This document shows positions 1 through 11,670 of a stretch of DNA of 64,000 nt, piece by piece; position 1 is the stretch's first letter; each line of letters begins with the position of its first letter. Made by a program: the position numbers and the translations under genes. Under the pieces are notes generated by a model, which ran no database searches, was not told the DNA's origin, and saw only the letters and a program-made list of their open reading frames with translations. The stretch is from Molossus alvarezi (lineage: Eukaryota; Chordata; Mammalia; Chiroptera; Molossidae). The stretch spans positions 54,004,571-54,068,570 of the forward strand of contig CM073891.1 in assembly GCA_037176705.1 (NCBI GenBank), written 5' to 3'.

Positions 1-1913
1 AGTTAAAAAAGGGAGGATATGTTTCTCAAGTTTATTTATGAGGTTTGTATAACAAATCCAGATGAATTATAACAAAATCATAAACCAATATCCATCATTA
101 ACACATATGTAATTATCATTCTAAAATATTAACAGAATGCAGAAATTATAAAAATGCTAATACAGAATGATCAATTAAGGTTTACCTCAGGAATGTAAGG
201 TTGGTGCAATATTTAAAAATCAATCAACTAAATTCATCATGTGAATATACTAAAGAGAGAATCCATATGACTTTTGCAACAGACACAGAATGCATAGAAA
301 AAGTTCCATTCCCATTTATGATAAAAATTCTAAGCTATATATAAATTAAGAGAATGTATTCACCTGAAAAGCATCTACCCAAATCCTACAGCCAGCATCA
401 TACTCAATGATAAAATGCTGAATATTTTCCCCTGTAATCAGGAACAAGACAGGGATTCCCACTTTCAAGAATCCTATTCAACATTGTACTGAAGGTTGTA
501 GTCTGCTCAGTAGAGCAATAAAATGTATAAAATACATGTAGATTACAATTATATAAATTAAGTGCTCTACTTTTGTTGGCAATAACATTGTCAATGTAGA
601 CTATCTGAATTTTCAACAAAGCTATTATAACAAATAAGTGAGTTGAGTATGGACACAGGATGAAAATTCAATATAAAAATTAATTGCATTTCTAGTTAAT
701 GTTATGAAGAACTGGAAACTAAAATAAAAATTACTTATTTGCCATAGCATCAAAAAACACAAAATTTTTATGTATAAAACTAAAAAAATGCACACAAGAT
801 CTGTATGCTAAAAATTCCAAAATGTAAATGTGAGAAATCACAGGCCTAAATAATGAAAAACTAAATGAGGTTATTAACTAATTTAATAACCTCATAAGTT
901 TATTATATCAATATTGCTATGATATCATTTATCAGTTTGTTCTATATATGCATACAGTTCTATTCAAAATTCAAAAATTTAGATTAACGGGATTCCCCCC
1001 CAAAAAAGCAATGGAATTAAAAAAAAAAAAAGAACAAAGTTGGAGAGCTCACACTACCTAATTTTAAGACATTATAAAGGTACAGTAATAAGGTCAGCAT
1101 AGTAATGGACAAAGAATAGATGCATAGATAAGTGAGACAGAATAGAGTACAAAAATAGAACCACATGACTAATTTTTGATAAACTTCAAAACCAATTCAA
1201 TTGGAAAAGAATAATCTTTTTAGTAAATTCTGCTCCAAGATGAAGAAACTATTTTGGGCTGATGACAATGTTCTCCATCTTGATTGTTCGATACCTTTCA
1301 CCACAAAAATTAATTTCAAATAAATCATACATATATAAAAATACTAAATATATAAGAATTATAAAGTTTCTATTAAAAAGATAGAAGATAATTTTTCTCA
1401 GCCTTGAATTAGGAAAATATTTTTTTGGAGCACAAACCATAAAAGAAAATATATTAGGCCTTATCTAATGAAAAACTTCTGTTCTTTGAAAGACACTGTT
1501 AAGAGAATAAAAAGACAAACCACAAAATGAGGTGAAAATATTTTCACAATGTATTTCTGATAAAAGTTTGTCATCTTAAATATGTAAAGAACTCATAACC
1601 CAATAAGAAAACAAACAGCCCAATTATAAAAGAAATAGATAAAACATTTAAAGAGACACTTTACCAAATAAGATACTTAGATAGTAAATAAGTACATAAA
1701 AAAAAGTTCAACATCATTAGGCATTTGGGAAATGCAAATAAAATCCACTATGAGATCTCACTATATAACTATTACAGTGGTGATAATAACATTCTTACAA
1801 TGCTAAGTACTAGAAAAGATGCAGAGTATAGAAATTTCATACATTATTGGCAAAAAATTTTGCATTTTTGTTGGTGAAGCCATTTTGCATCCCCACTTTA
1901 TGGAACAGGTTGG

Positions 1914-2155
1914 GCCCTGGCAATTTGGCTCAGCAGTTAGAGCATCAGCCCACAGGTTCAATTCCTACTCAAGGGCACATACCTGGATTGCCTGTTCGAT
2001 CCCCAGCCTCAGTCGGCCTCCTACAGGAGGTAACCAGTCAATGTGTCTTTCTCATATCAATGTTTTTCTCTCTACCCCCTTTCTCCCACTCTATCTAAAA
2101 AAGAAAAAAAAAAAAAATCAATGGAAAAATATCCTCAGGTGAGGATTAAAAAAAA
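1914..2155 (+). mobile_element. Ves SINE
   Basis: A tRNA-derived bat SINE with a 'gccctggca' head, the B-box-like 'aggttcaattcctac', a CT-rich middle and the 'tcctcaggtgaggatta' tail followed by A's. It lies inside the old L1. Near-matching target duplications flank it (aacaggttgg before, aacagtttgg after), and the L1 sequence resumes directly behind. Confidence 0.9.
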
Positions 2156-2413
2156 AACAGTTTGGCTATTTTTGTAAAGATAAACTTACTTAACAATATG
2201 TCTCAGTAATTCCACTCTAAGGTAATTACACAAAAGAAATAAACCTGAACACAAATGTTTACAAAAATTGTAAACATTCTTCATATAGTGACCAATACAA
2301 AACTGGTACATCTATGTCATAAACCGCAAATCCTCAATATAAAAGATCAATATATTCGACAAAGTATGAAAATCTCAAACTATTTATACAAAGTGAAAGC
2401 AGACACAAAAGAC

Positions 2414-2512
2414 TACTATATATATCTATAGATATAGATGATATAGAGATATAGATATATAGATATAGATATATAGATATAGATATATATACACACATAC
2501 ACATACACACAT
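2414..2512. repeat. (TATAGA)n microsatellite grading into CA
   Basis: Repeated 'gatatagatata' units run into 'acacacatacacatacacac'. The array sits in the 3' part of the old L1. Confidence 0.9.
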
Positions 2513-2775
2513 TTTTTTTTACGTAAAATTTTGACAAAAGCAAAATTTCAGGACTGGAAACAGATCTATTGTTACTAGAGGTTACGAGTTATGTGAGTGG
2601 ATTTCCTGTAAGGGGCATGAGAAAAATTTGGGGAGATGATGAAAATGTTTTTCTACATCTTTATTGTTGGGATGGTTATACAACTATGATTTCCAAAATT
2701 TACAGACATTAACACTTTTAAATGGCCAGTTTTACTATATGTAAATCACACCTCAATAAACTTGAGTTAAAAAAA

Positions 2776-3154
2776 GATGTGATAGACAACACTAAATGTA
2801 TTAGACTTGCCAGAACTGAAATGGCAGACTGTGGAGGAAGAGAGGAAAAGAATCAAAGAAGTGGTTATAGCAGAATAGGTCTGCTATTGCCCACGTCTCT
2901 TGTGAGCACTAGAACACTTTGTTTATCAAAGTGGTAAAAAGTGCCTCAGGAAAGACTTGGCAAACATCATAATGGAGATAATAGAATCCAATACTAGCAT
3001 TGGCTAAGTGGCAGAAACAAGTGAGCATAATTACTGTAATGAGAAATTAGGTCAGAAAAGCAGCCAAAGACCTGACCTTGGGAGATCTGTGGAAATATCT
3101 AATAAACTGTAGTATTTTGGGTAGTAAGTTAGATGGAGAGCCAAGAAGTGTATG

Positions 3155-3185
<31 letters not shown>

Positions 3186-3798
3186 TTGTATACATATACT
3201 TGGAGGGGCAAAGGCTGATGTCATAGAAAGTCACAATCCCTGGCCTAGATACCGGAGCTTAGTTTGCTTTCAGATTCAGTGCTCTTCCACTAGAAAAGAT
3301 ACTGTGTTCCCATAAGTAAGGACCCTGTTACCCTATGTCAAATGAAACAATGGAGATTACCCTAGTCTTTCACCAAAGCCACCTCAAAGAAATTTGATCA
3401 GGTAACTTGACTCTGAGAATAGAGGGATACCAGACCATCACAGGAATATTCAATTTAGAGTCTGAGTTTATGCTGATTACTTGGAAACCTAAAGAACTTA
3501 GTTTTCAAGTGGTAGTAATGGGTGTCAGGTAATCTTGAATCCTAGCCCCGTCAACATCAAAGCAGGTTCACTAAATCCATGGATACATCCATTATTAATT
3601 ACCCTAATTCCCAAATATATAATTGAACCAATCCTACTTAGCAGTTAGCAGAAATTTCACATTAATTACTCTCTAGAGAAAGAACTAAAGTGGAAGCTGA
3701 TAAACCTATCCTCTACCCTAAGAAAACAAGTCAAAATCAATGTTGATTACTAGTATGGTGAAAGACAGAGATCGATGTTAACTCTCAAAAATCGAAGG
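2776..3798. other. Unassigned intergenic sequence
   Basis: There is no sustained open frame and no repeat I can name apart from the TGTA array at 3150-3200. The right part (3400-3798) may belong to the decayed retroviral element that follows, but I see no protein similarity there. Confidence 0.5.
3150..3200. repeat. (TGTA)n microsatellite
   Basis: Tandem 'tatg/tgta' tetranucleotides, nearly perfect over about ten units. Confidence 0.9.
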
Positions 3799-3799
3799 G

Positions 3800-4200
3800 A
3801 TCCAGGTGCAGACGTAGTATATGTCAATGTAGTCTCCTTTGTGTCTCCATTTAGTTCACCGTATGACCCCTGAAAAACTAGACGGACAGCGGCAAATGGC
3901 AGTGGACTACCGCAAACTCAACAAAGTCACCATCTCAGCTGCAGCTGCTGTACTGACAGCGGTGGATGCACTAGAATGGATTGACAGAGGTTCCGGAGCA
4001 TGGTATTCTGTGCAGGACTCGGTAAATGCATTTTCAAAAGCCCAATAGGAAGGACAGTCAGAGCAGTTTTCTTTTCCAGAAGATGGAAAATTATGTCCAT
4101 TCCAGGTCTCATCTCAGGTATATTCACTCGGTTGCTATCTCTTACATTACAGACCAAATGAAAGTCCAGATTGGTACACTATATTGGCAATATCATGCAT
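3800..4200 (+). mobile_element. Endogenous retrovirus pol relic (reverse transcriptase)
   Basis: The frame at 3839-4048 carries the retroviral RT signature around 'VDYRKLNKVT'. After a short spacer it has a 'GAWYSV...VNAF' stretch that matches the position of the RT segment containing the first catalytic aspartate. That catalytic position is not clearly conserved. The similarity continues in another frame to about 4190, so at least one frameshift and a stop are present. I see no protease, integrase, envelope or flanking LTR. It is a small, old fragment with no coding capacity; the class (I or III) is not resolved. Confidence 0.65.
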
Positions 4201-4249
4201 ATTCATTCTGAGCTGCAAAAAGTAGTGAGTACCCCTGCAAATGTTCAAT

Positions 4250-5830
4250 TAAAGTTAATGTTATATTATGATTTTTGTAGTGTAAATGTTTTCCCCTAAA
4301 TCACATTTTCATGGACATTGTTTTATAGTAATGCATATGTATAGCAACAGTACTATAATTGTATTCATCAAATTTGCTGGACTCTCTTATTAGTATGAAT
4401 GTTTCTATTTATTCTTTGATTTTTTTTTTCTTACTTATATAATCATACCAACAGTAAATAAAGTCAGTTTGCTTCTTACTTTCAATGTGGTATATATTTA
4501 TTTACCTTTTTTGTTTTACTCTGCCACCAGAAATTCTAGGACAATGTAGAATAAAAGTAGTGAGATTTAGAATCCTTTTGTCACCTCTGATTTCACAGAA
4601 GACGTTTAACATTTATCAATTATGAATGATATTGCAGTCTTAATCTTGATGTCCTTTATCAGGTTATAACCATTCTCTTCCTGTCCACACTGCAGCATCT
4701 ATTTCTCAATATGATGGTAGATTTTTCAAACTGACTTTGTAATTTTTTGGATTTATATACTTTAAAGCCATATTATTAAGAATTTAATTTACACTTATTG
4801 CGATAACTGATGTAGTTTCATTTATTTGTTCAATTTCATATTGCACATTTATTTTTGTCAACCTTTTTCTCTTTCTTTATACATTATTTTGCTTTATAAA
4901 AATTTAAAAGGTTGCTTTCTCCCCCACACATTCTTTTTATTGGTATTTGAATTCTTTGCATTGGTATTCTTAAAAAGTCTAGCACATACACCTAAGTTTA
5001 AAGCCAAGCATATGTATGCCACTAATTTTGCTCCAAAATATGCCTTCATAGTTATTAACTGTTATTCATCAATATTTTAGTGTCATCCTGTGTTTTTAAC
5101 TCCACAAATTGAATAATATTTTTGTTGGTTTATACTGTCCTCTATATTTAAATTTACCTCCACTTTTGTATTTTCAATTTTTTGTCAGCACTTTTTATAC
5201 CTCCTTCTAGGATCATTTTTCTTCTCCTTAAGGTAAGTTTATTGATATTATATTGATGCTAAATTCTATTTTTGTTTCTCTAAAAATATCTTAATTTTAT
5301 TCTCATACTTGAATGATAGTTGATTATTCAATTTTAGAACACACATTATTTTCTACAATCACTTTAGCTTCCATTGTTGATTTTGTAAATTCTGTTGTCA
5401 ATCTTTTACAAGTCCTTTACTAGTATAATTTTCTTGGTAAATTTTAAATACTCACTTTGACTTTGCTACATTGCTATTTCATTACATGTATCTTAAGTAT
5501 CAATTTATTTTTATTTGTCATGACTGAGATCCATGGTATTTCCTTAATCTGAAAATTTATGTATGCATTTTTAATGCTGGAAAATCTTTGTATTCTGTAA
5601 CATGGTATTCATTTTTGTTTTTTTTTTGTTTTTTTCAACATTGTGTTCTTAATGTTGCCAAGTTTTCTTCTGACCATCTTTGTTTATTTTCTGAGATCTA
5701 TGAAAATATACATTAGTCATTCTTATGTTATCTTTCATGACTATTCTCACTAATACTTTTCTCTTATGGTCTCATTTCACCAGATTCTCATGTATCTTCT
5801 TATCATATATAACTTTATATTTGCATCTGT
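4250..5830 (-). mobile_element. Ancient L1 remnant, antisense
   Basis: T-rich sequence whose reverse complement follows, loosely, the 5' half (ORF1 region) of old L1 elements, for example 'ttttttgtcagcacttt' and 'tgttgattttgtaaattctg' at 5178-5400. No open frame remains. Identity is too low to set edges or subfamily. Part of this may be unrelated A+T-rich sequence. Confidence 0.45.
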
Positions 5831-5835
5831 ATATT

Positions 5836-5896
<61 letters not shown>

Positions 5897-5940
5897 ATCT
5901 ATCATCTAGCTATCATCACCTATCTAGCTATCATCCACCT
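5836..5940. repeat. (TCTA)n microsatellite
   Basis: A pure run of 'ctat' units at 5842-5894 followed by degenerate 'catctat/tagctatcat' units. Confidence 0.95.
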
Positions 5941-6078
5941 GTTTATCAATCATCTTCGCAAACATTTTATCTCAAAAACTCTTTTCATAGTTAAAAATGT
6001 TTGAAAATCATGGTCTAAGGAAAACACTCCTGTGTTTCTCCTTTACAAACACATATTCACAATACTTCTGAAACCAGA

Positions 6079-6927
6079 TGTGTGGGTTTTTCCTTCCACA
6101 CCAAGAAATTCTTGGACACTAACTGTATGTCCTATAATTCAGCTTAATTCTGACACCAACTGGAGTAGTACACGCCCTACATATTAAGGACTCAGTCCCA
6201 CAAGACTGTCCCTCATCCACTTCAGGTGCCAGTTGCAAGTATAGTAAGTCACTAGGTTACCCACAACTTTTGTCTGACTTGGCTACAAATTAGAGGTTCC
6301 CATAGCCCCCTTGTTGGATTTGATCATTTTCCAGAATTGCTTACAGAATTCAGGGAAACATTTACTTACACCTACCAGTTTGTTATACAACAAAGAATAT
6401 AGTAAAAGATACAGATGAAGAAATACATGGGCAGGTTTAATAATCACCATAGAAGCTTCTGTGGAATTGAAAATGCACTACTTTCCCTGCACATGAATGT
6501 TATCCATCAACTTGTAAGATATCCAAACCCCTAACTTCCAGACTCTTTTATAAAGGCTTCAACACACAAGCATGCTCAATTAATTCAGTCTCCAGCCCCT
6601 CTCTCCTTCCTGGAGGAAGGAGAGTGGGATAAAGCTGAAGGTTCCAAGCTTCTAATCACCACTTTGTCTTTCTGGTGACTAGTCCCCATTCAAGCATCAT
6701 GACATTAGAACAAAGACATCCCTATGAAGAGCTGAGTGTTAGACTCTCCTACTACTCCTACTACTCAGGAAATTACAATCGTCTTAAGAGTTGGGTCAGG
6801 AACTAGAATCAAAGACTAAATATTAGAACAAAAGATTCTCTTAGCACTCCTACTTAGAAGGGTTTTAAGAGCACTGTGTCTGGAACCAAAGTCCAATATA
6901 CGTGTATTTATTTCTTATTATTTCACA
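6079..6927 (+). mobile_element. Old LTR-like repeat, ERVL/MaLR class suspected
   Basis: The block resembles a retroviral LTR rather than unique DNA. It opens with TGTGTGGG, has a mid-section 'gcttacagaattcaggga' followed by a 'tagtaaaagatacagatga' segment, then 'tcagtctccagcccctctc', and closes with 'tatttcttattatttcaca'. TG and CA ends are compatible with an LTR. I see no matching target duplication. The family name is an inference from remembered motifs. At about 850 bp it may hold more than one element. Confidence 0.45.
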
Positions 6928-7390
6928 ATCCCCAAAAGTTTTTGTTTATCCCCAGAAATATCTATCAATATTGACTCATTGGAAACTGAAAAAATATAAA
7001 GATACTTACTGATTAACTTAAGATCATTAATTTTAAAATAACAATAATAAATCCTCTGCCTGGATCATTCAAAATCTTCTAGCAAGTTTACTTCATCTTT
7101 GCTTTTGCAAATGTCAAAATAGTAGAAAAGCTATTAGTATTCTACTATTATCATAAAAATAGTTTTGTTTTAGTGGACTCCTTGAAAAGATCTTGAAATT
7201 CCACAGGTATCTACATAACACTTTCAAGAATGTCAGAAGATGCATAGTAGGGACATAGCTCTTTTTCTGTTTACAGCAATTGTGTATCATATGGTTTAAT
7301 CCTCAAATGAAGTTTTCTCTCTATATATTTTTTTATTTGGAGAAATTATCTTGTTATTTTTCATATTCTTCTTTTATTTTTATGGGCTCT
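6928..7390. other. Unassigned intergenic sequence
   Basis: A+T-rich, with no open frame of note and no repeat I recognise. Confidence 0.5.
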
Positions 7391-7572
7391 CATTTTTTTT
7401 TTTTTAAGTTTTTTTCTTTATTGAATGTTAGACAAAGAGAGAAAGAGAGAGAGAGCATCGATTGGCCACCTCCTGCATTCCCCCTACTGGGCATGTGCCC
7501 TGACCAGGAATTGAACCAGCGACCTCTTGGTGCATGGGTCCATCCTCAACTACTGAGTCATACCAGTTGGGC
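7391..7572 (-). mobile_element. tRNA-derived bat SINE (second subfamily), antisense
   Basis: Reads in reverse as a GCCCAACTGG head, 'caccaagaggtcgctggtt' B-box region, 'gggcacatgccc', a CT-rich stretch and a poly-A tail (poly-T at 7391-7405 on this strand). The subfamily with 'caccaagaggt' differs from the Ves copies that read 'gagagacccgggttc'. Imperfect flanking repeats (tatgggctct, atatggtct) suggest the target duplication. Confidence 0.85.
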
Positions 7573-7929
7573 ATATGGTCTTTCAGTTCTTAACTGCTTT
7601 CAATAGCATCTTTCATATTGTGCATTCTATAACAAATATTTAAAACTTAACAATTAATTATTAACTATTTAATTATTTCCAGGCAAGTCAAATTTGATAA
7701 TGGCTTCCAAAATTAATTTCTTCTATTCAAGCTTAAACAATCTTTATTATGTAATATTTTATATATGCTATATTGTATATTTGGTTTTGAAACATACTAA
7801 TGAAACAAACACCTATGAACCTACCAACTAATAAAATCACTAAAACATTACCAATAGCATTGAATTTCTACTTTGGTACTTCTCCCTATTCTTACCTCTC
7901 CAATGGCTATTTTAAAATTTTTTAAATTA
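7573..7929. other. Unassigned intergenic sequence
   Basis: No coding signal and no recognisable repeat. Confidence 0.5.
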
Positions 7930-8640
7930 ATTATTCTCTTGTTTCTCTGTAGTTTTAGAATATATATGTATCCCTAAGCAAAGTGTATCTTATTTGTTTG
8001 GGAGATTTATAAAAATAATATCACAATTTGCATATGTGTATGTATATGAGTTAGTTTTTTCATTTAAAATTTTATTTATGAGGTTTATTTTTGTTGGTGG
8101 TGTAATACTAGTTCATTTTTTTGTGTGTATGCATAATATTACACTGTGACTATACCACAATTTATTTTTACCCTCTCTTGTCAATGGATTTTGGGTTGTT
8201 TTGTACATTTTTGCTGTTAAAAGCAATGCTGTAAGATGTTCCAGGCTCATAGTTGGTCATGTTTTGTGCTTGGTGGTTCAATGAAACTCTTCAGAGTTTG
8301 CCAAGTCTATTTCCAGAACCCAATCCTGTGCAAGTGTTTCTATAGAATATATGCCTTGAAGAGAAAAGGTTGTAAGAAATATGTATGTTCGACTTTATTA
8401 AATAATACTAAATTTTTGCTCACTTGGTTTGTTTTTTTTTTGACAATTCCATCAACAGTTTATGTAAGTCTTGGTTATTTGTTCCACAGGCTCACAAACA
8501 TTGATATAATCAAACATCTCTATTTTTGCCAACCCAGGGTCTACAAGATATATCTTGTTGAAGTCTTTGTTTTCATTTGCTTAATTAATGATATTGAAGA
8601 ACAGTTCATTGACCAAATTTGATTCTTCTTTCAAAAACAA
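7930..8640 (-). mobile_element. Old L1 3'-end remnant, antisense
   Basis: Motifs of an inverted L1 3' part are visible: 'tgactataccacaattta' (about 8145), 'tgggttgttttgtacattt' (about 8192) and 'aaaagcaatgctgt' (about 8219). The right portion (8280-8640) is weaker. One frame stays open for 128 codons (8236-8622) but matches no L1 protein and is probably chance. Confidence 0.6.
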
Positions 8641-9135
8641 AAAGCCTGTTTATATTTTTTTGTTATGTATTTTATGCCACTTGTCTTAAAAAAAAAAAAG
8701 ATTCCAAGGAGTATTTCCTGTATTCTGGATACAGATTATTTGATATATGTTGTAAATAGGTTCTAGTTTGCCTTTTCACGTATATTTTTAAGCTACTTGG
8801 TGCCAATGTAAGACAAAAAAAAAAATTATATTCAGCCATATTAGCAATGCGATTTCTGCAGTTTATTTGGATTGTTTTTACTTGTTTTATTTTTTATTAT
8901 TACCCCCATTAGACTCTAAACCCATGGAATCTAACACAGTGCTTATATCGTTCAATGTAGTAACCTCTATTTGTGTCAGAGTTTCTGAAGCAATCATCAA
9001 GTACATGTTGAATAAAAGGAGTTAGTCCTACCATTTGTAGAGGCATACATATAAAAATTAGCAATCATAGGCTTAATCAGTAATTCTGTAAAGATCTTTG
9101 TGTATATCGAATATCAAAACAGATGCTTCAGGAAA
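8641..9135. other. Unassigned intergenic sequence
   Basis: A+T-rich with short A runs (8689-8699, 8814-8824). I see no gene or named repeat. Confidence 0.5.
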
Positions 9136-9141
9136 ATAAAA

Positions 9142-9529
9142 TGACCCATTCCGCAGGTGGAGCAACGAGGACTCTAGAGGGGGAGTGAGGATGAGGAGGG
9201 ACAAGAGACACAAGAAATGGAGACAAGGCAGGGCTCTGATCAAGTCTCATTTATTCTGGGGAGATCCACACTATATATAGGGCAAGAAGCAGAAAAACAA
9301 GAACATTTGTTGCCAAGCGATAAGTTTGTGGTAACCACCCTGAAATATTTTCAAGTAAATATCACGTAAATATCATGGGTGGGACAAAAGATAAACAGAA
9401 CATAACTGGCTGAGTAAATGGTTACTTAAAGGAATGCAGAAACATTGTATACAGAGGTATCCTGCCTTGGGGCAGGAGATGGCAGAGCAGATTTTAACAA
9501 AATGGATGGCATGCAAATAGTCTCCCACA
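9142..9529 (-). mobile_element. Solo LTR, class II (betaretrovirus-like) endogenous retrovirus
   Basis: A 388-bp block bounded by TG...CA and flanked by a perfect 6-bp target duplication, ATAAAA (9136-9141 and 9530-9535). Read on the minus strand it begins TGTGGGAGAC, has a TATATATA box, then AATAAA about 15 bases further on, and ends ...GGGTCA. An AATAAA lying between the TATA box and the expected start of a very short R region is the betaretroviral layout. Six-bp duplications also fit class II elements. No internal retroviral genes are present, so this is a solo LTR left by LTR-LTR recombination. A second copy lies at 41938-42324, about 93% identical by hand count. Confidence 0.85.
9250..9280 (-). 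promoter_or_regulatory. LTR TATA box and poly(A) signal
   Basis: On the minus strand CTATATATAG (9280-9271) is followed by AATAAA (9255-9250). Both are kept in the second LTR copy (42066-42075 and 42045-42050). The first would direct transcription toward lower coordinates; the second would be the polyadenylation signal of the viral transcript. Activity cannot be judged from sequence. Confidence 0.7.
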
Positions 9530-9535
9530 ATAAAA

Positions 9536-11464
9536 GAGATATATAAGGCATGGCTCTGTACCCTCTAGGTATTTTAATAGCCACAAATATATTTCTTTTC
9601 ACAATTGGACCCATAATTCCTTTATTTAGTCTACATTGAGCATTAGACTATTATTATTTTTTTAAACCTACAGCTGTGTTTAAAACATTTGCAACATTTT
9701 TTTTTTTTAACTCTGTGGTATTTATTATGTAAAACAACACTAATGTAGCTTGTTATCTCCAGAAAAATATTTGAAACACCTGCACTTCACTTTCCTAAGC
9801 ATTAGGGAAATTTGCCACATGTTCTGACTCCATGAACCACTGCATTGAACATTTTAAAAAACACTAGTAATACAAAAGCAAACCTTTCAAATTATTACCT
9901 CTATAATAATTAAGATGTGGAAAGTACATGAGCGCAGTTGAGTAGAAAACTAACTTCGCTCCTTTAAACATGGATTAAACTTGAATTTAAAAAACTTTGA
10001 GCTTTACCTTGAATTAAACTTACGACTTGAATAAACTTTAAACTTGAATTAAAAAAAAACACTTCAATAGAGTTATTTATGAATGACCAGGGAGATCTGG
10101 GAATAATGCCAAACACTGTGACATGAAATGTTAAAGAACAAGAGCAGGTGGAGAGTTTTCCTTTATGGAACATTTAATATTGTCTGGGCAAGACAGACTA
10201 AAATTCAACTATAGTTGTCCAAAGCAGCAAAAATGGCATATCTATTATTCTACCCACCAGGATTATTTATTCACCAGAATTCGTCCATGACTCATCACAA
10301 TTCATAAAATGACTACCAATTTGTTTTATATAGATGTGTTTTAAGAATACTCTAAAAAGCTAGAGGTTGTAAGTGAAGTTTTTATTATTGCGACATAGGA
10401 CTTCTGGCAATTTTTAACCACAAGGCTGTATTCAATCAGGTAAACATTCCATGACATTGCAACCTAAGTATACCATACATTAATTTAAGTCAATATTTAT
10501 ATCTATATTTTGTTACCTTTTCACCTAGACTTCTGCCAACTATATTTGTTTTGATAAAACTTTTATATATTAAAAGCAAGACTAAAATATTTAATTAAAT
10601 ATGGTTTTAATTGATTTGCTTTAGAAGAATTATTTAAAAGATGGAAAAAAGTTAACAAATATGTTTATAAAAGCAGGTTATTTTAGTAAATATATAGTTT
10701 ATTATATCTCTAAAATAATAAGTTCTTCATAATTAATAAGAGATCATGTCAAATAGTCATTAAGGCAAAGAGTGTTAGACTGAGTGTGCTGGTGAAATGA
10801 TTTTATACATCTATATATATATACACACATATATTATATATTAAAATTATATGTAATATAGAATGGTATATATAAAATGTATTATATACGTGTATATGCA
10901 GGGTTATTGGTGCTAAACCAGCCAACCAACAAGTTTCTCCTAGGTCTTGGAGCTAACAAACAGTAGGTCTAGTGCTTGAATCCAGGCTGCCTAGGTCAAA
11001 ACTCCTTGAAATTTAACACTACATTTTGATTGACCTAAAAAGGACAAGATATATTTTTGAGATATTCTACAATATAATTGACAATTTATGCATATCAGAT
11101 GGACATGGGAGAGAAAAGTTTTGAAGTAGGTAAAGAAAATGCCCAGAACAATCAAAGAAAGAAAGTGGAGTAATTAAAGGAAATTCTAATACATGAGTTA
11201 TCTCAGCGAATGAAGCACTGGTCAGGAAACAGGAACATTAGATATTTAAGACATGGAATTTAATATAGGCAGTTGGTTGCAGTGATGATAGAGGCTGGGA
11301 GAATTAAAGGAAAGATAAAAAATATAATTGTAGGAAGTAGCTACTACCCTAGAGGTGAGCAGTTGCTGCTATCAGAACCAAGAAACTAGAAGAGAGGTTC
11401 TGTGGATTTAGGGCTCGGAAGCCTGATCAATCACTAATGCTGGCTACTTCAAGGGTTTAATAAA
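9536..11464. other. Unassigned intergenic sequence
   Basis: Mostly A+T-rich DNA without sustained frames. A TA/CA-rich simple stretch lies at about 10811-10900. A plus-strand A run near 10051-10058 sits in a low-complexity TTGAATT-rich patch (9975-10060). Nothing else can be named. Confidence 0.5.
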
Positions 11465-11510
11465 GCTGGTCTGTGCATTCAAACAGACCAGCATTCAAAG
11501 CTGGTCTGTG
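11465..11510. repeat. Three-copy direct/inverted micro-repeat
   Basis: GCTGGTCTGT (11465-11474) pairs perfectly with ACAGACCAGC (11483-11492) across an 8-base loop. The same motif returns in direct orientation at 11500-11510 within the 14-bp direct repeat 'aaagctggtctgtg' (11462-11475, 11497-11510). 'gcattcaaa' is also duplicated. The pattern fits local template switching. Confidence 0.8.
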
Positions 11511-11589
11511 GATACTAGAACTGACTGCTGCTAGAGTAGTATTGACAGGAATAGCAAACAAATGGCAAAAAATCACCTTCTCCCTTCCT

Positions 11590-11670
11590 TCTACTTGCAC
11601 GATGCAGTGTGCATATGTTTTATTGAGTTGTACACTTGAAACCTATGTGTCACCCCAATAAATAAAAAAA
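11590..11670 (+). mobile_element. L1 3'-terminal fragment
   Basis: The end motif 'gttgtacacttgaaacct' followed by 'gtcaccccaataaataaaa' is typical of the 3' terminus of older carnivore/bat-type L1 elements. Only about 80 bp can be recognised. Confidence 0.6.

Larger units (their letters stand above)
80..2775 (+). mobile_element. Old L1 remnant, 3' part of ORF2 and 3'UTR
   Basis: The stretch follows the order of a mammalian L1 ORF2 and 3'UTR. It has the RT-core segment around the 'catcatactcaatga' and 'acaagacagggat' motifs (395-460), the 'gaacaaagttggag' segment (about 1032), the 'catcattaggcatttggga' segment (about 1713), and a 3' end near 'cacctcaataaa' (2748). No long open frame remains, and stops and indels are dense, so this is an old L1M-type copy. 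A Ves SINE (1914-2155) and a TATAGA array interrupt it. The exact subfamily cannot be set by eye, and the left edge is soft. Confidence 0.8.

Noticed and set aside
5836..5940. Tetranucleotide array as a CRISPR-like repeat
   Set aside because: A plain (TCTA)n microsatellite without spacers.
8236..8622. 128-codon open frame
   Set aside because: Lies in antisense old-L1-like DNA, with no domain, no start context and low-complexity composition. Chance frame.
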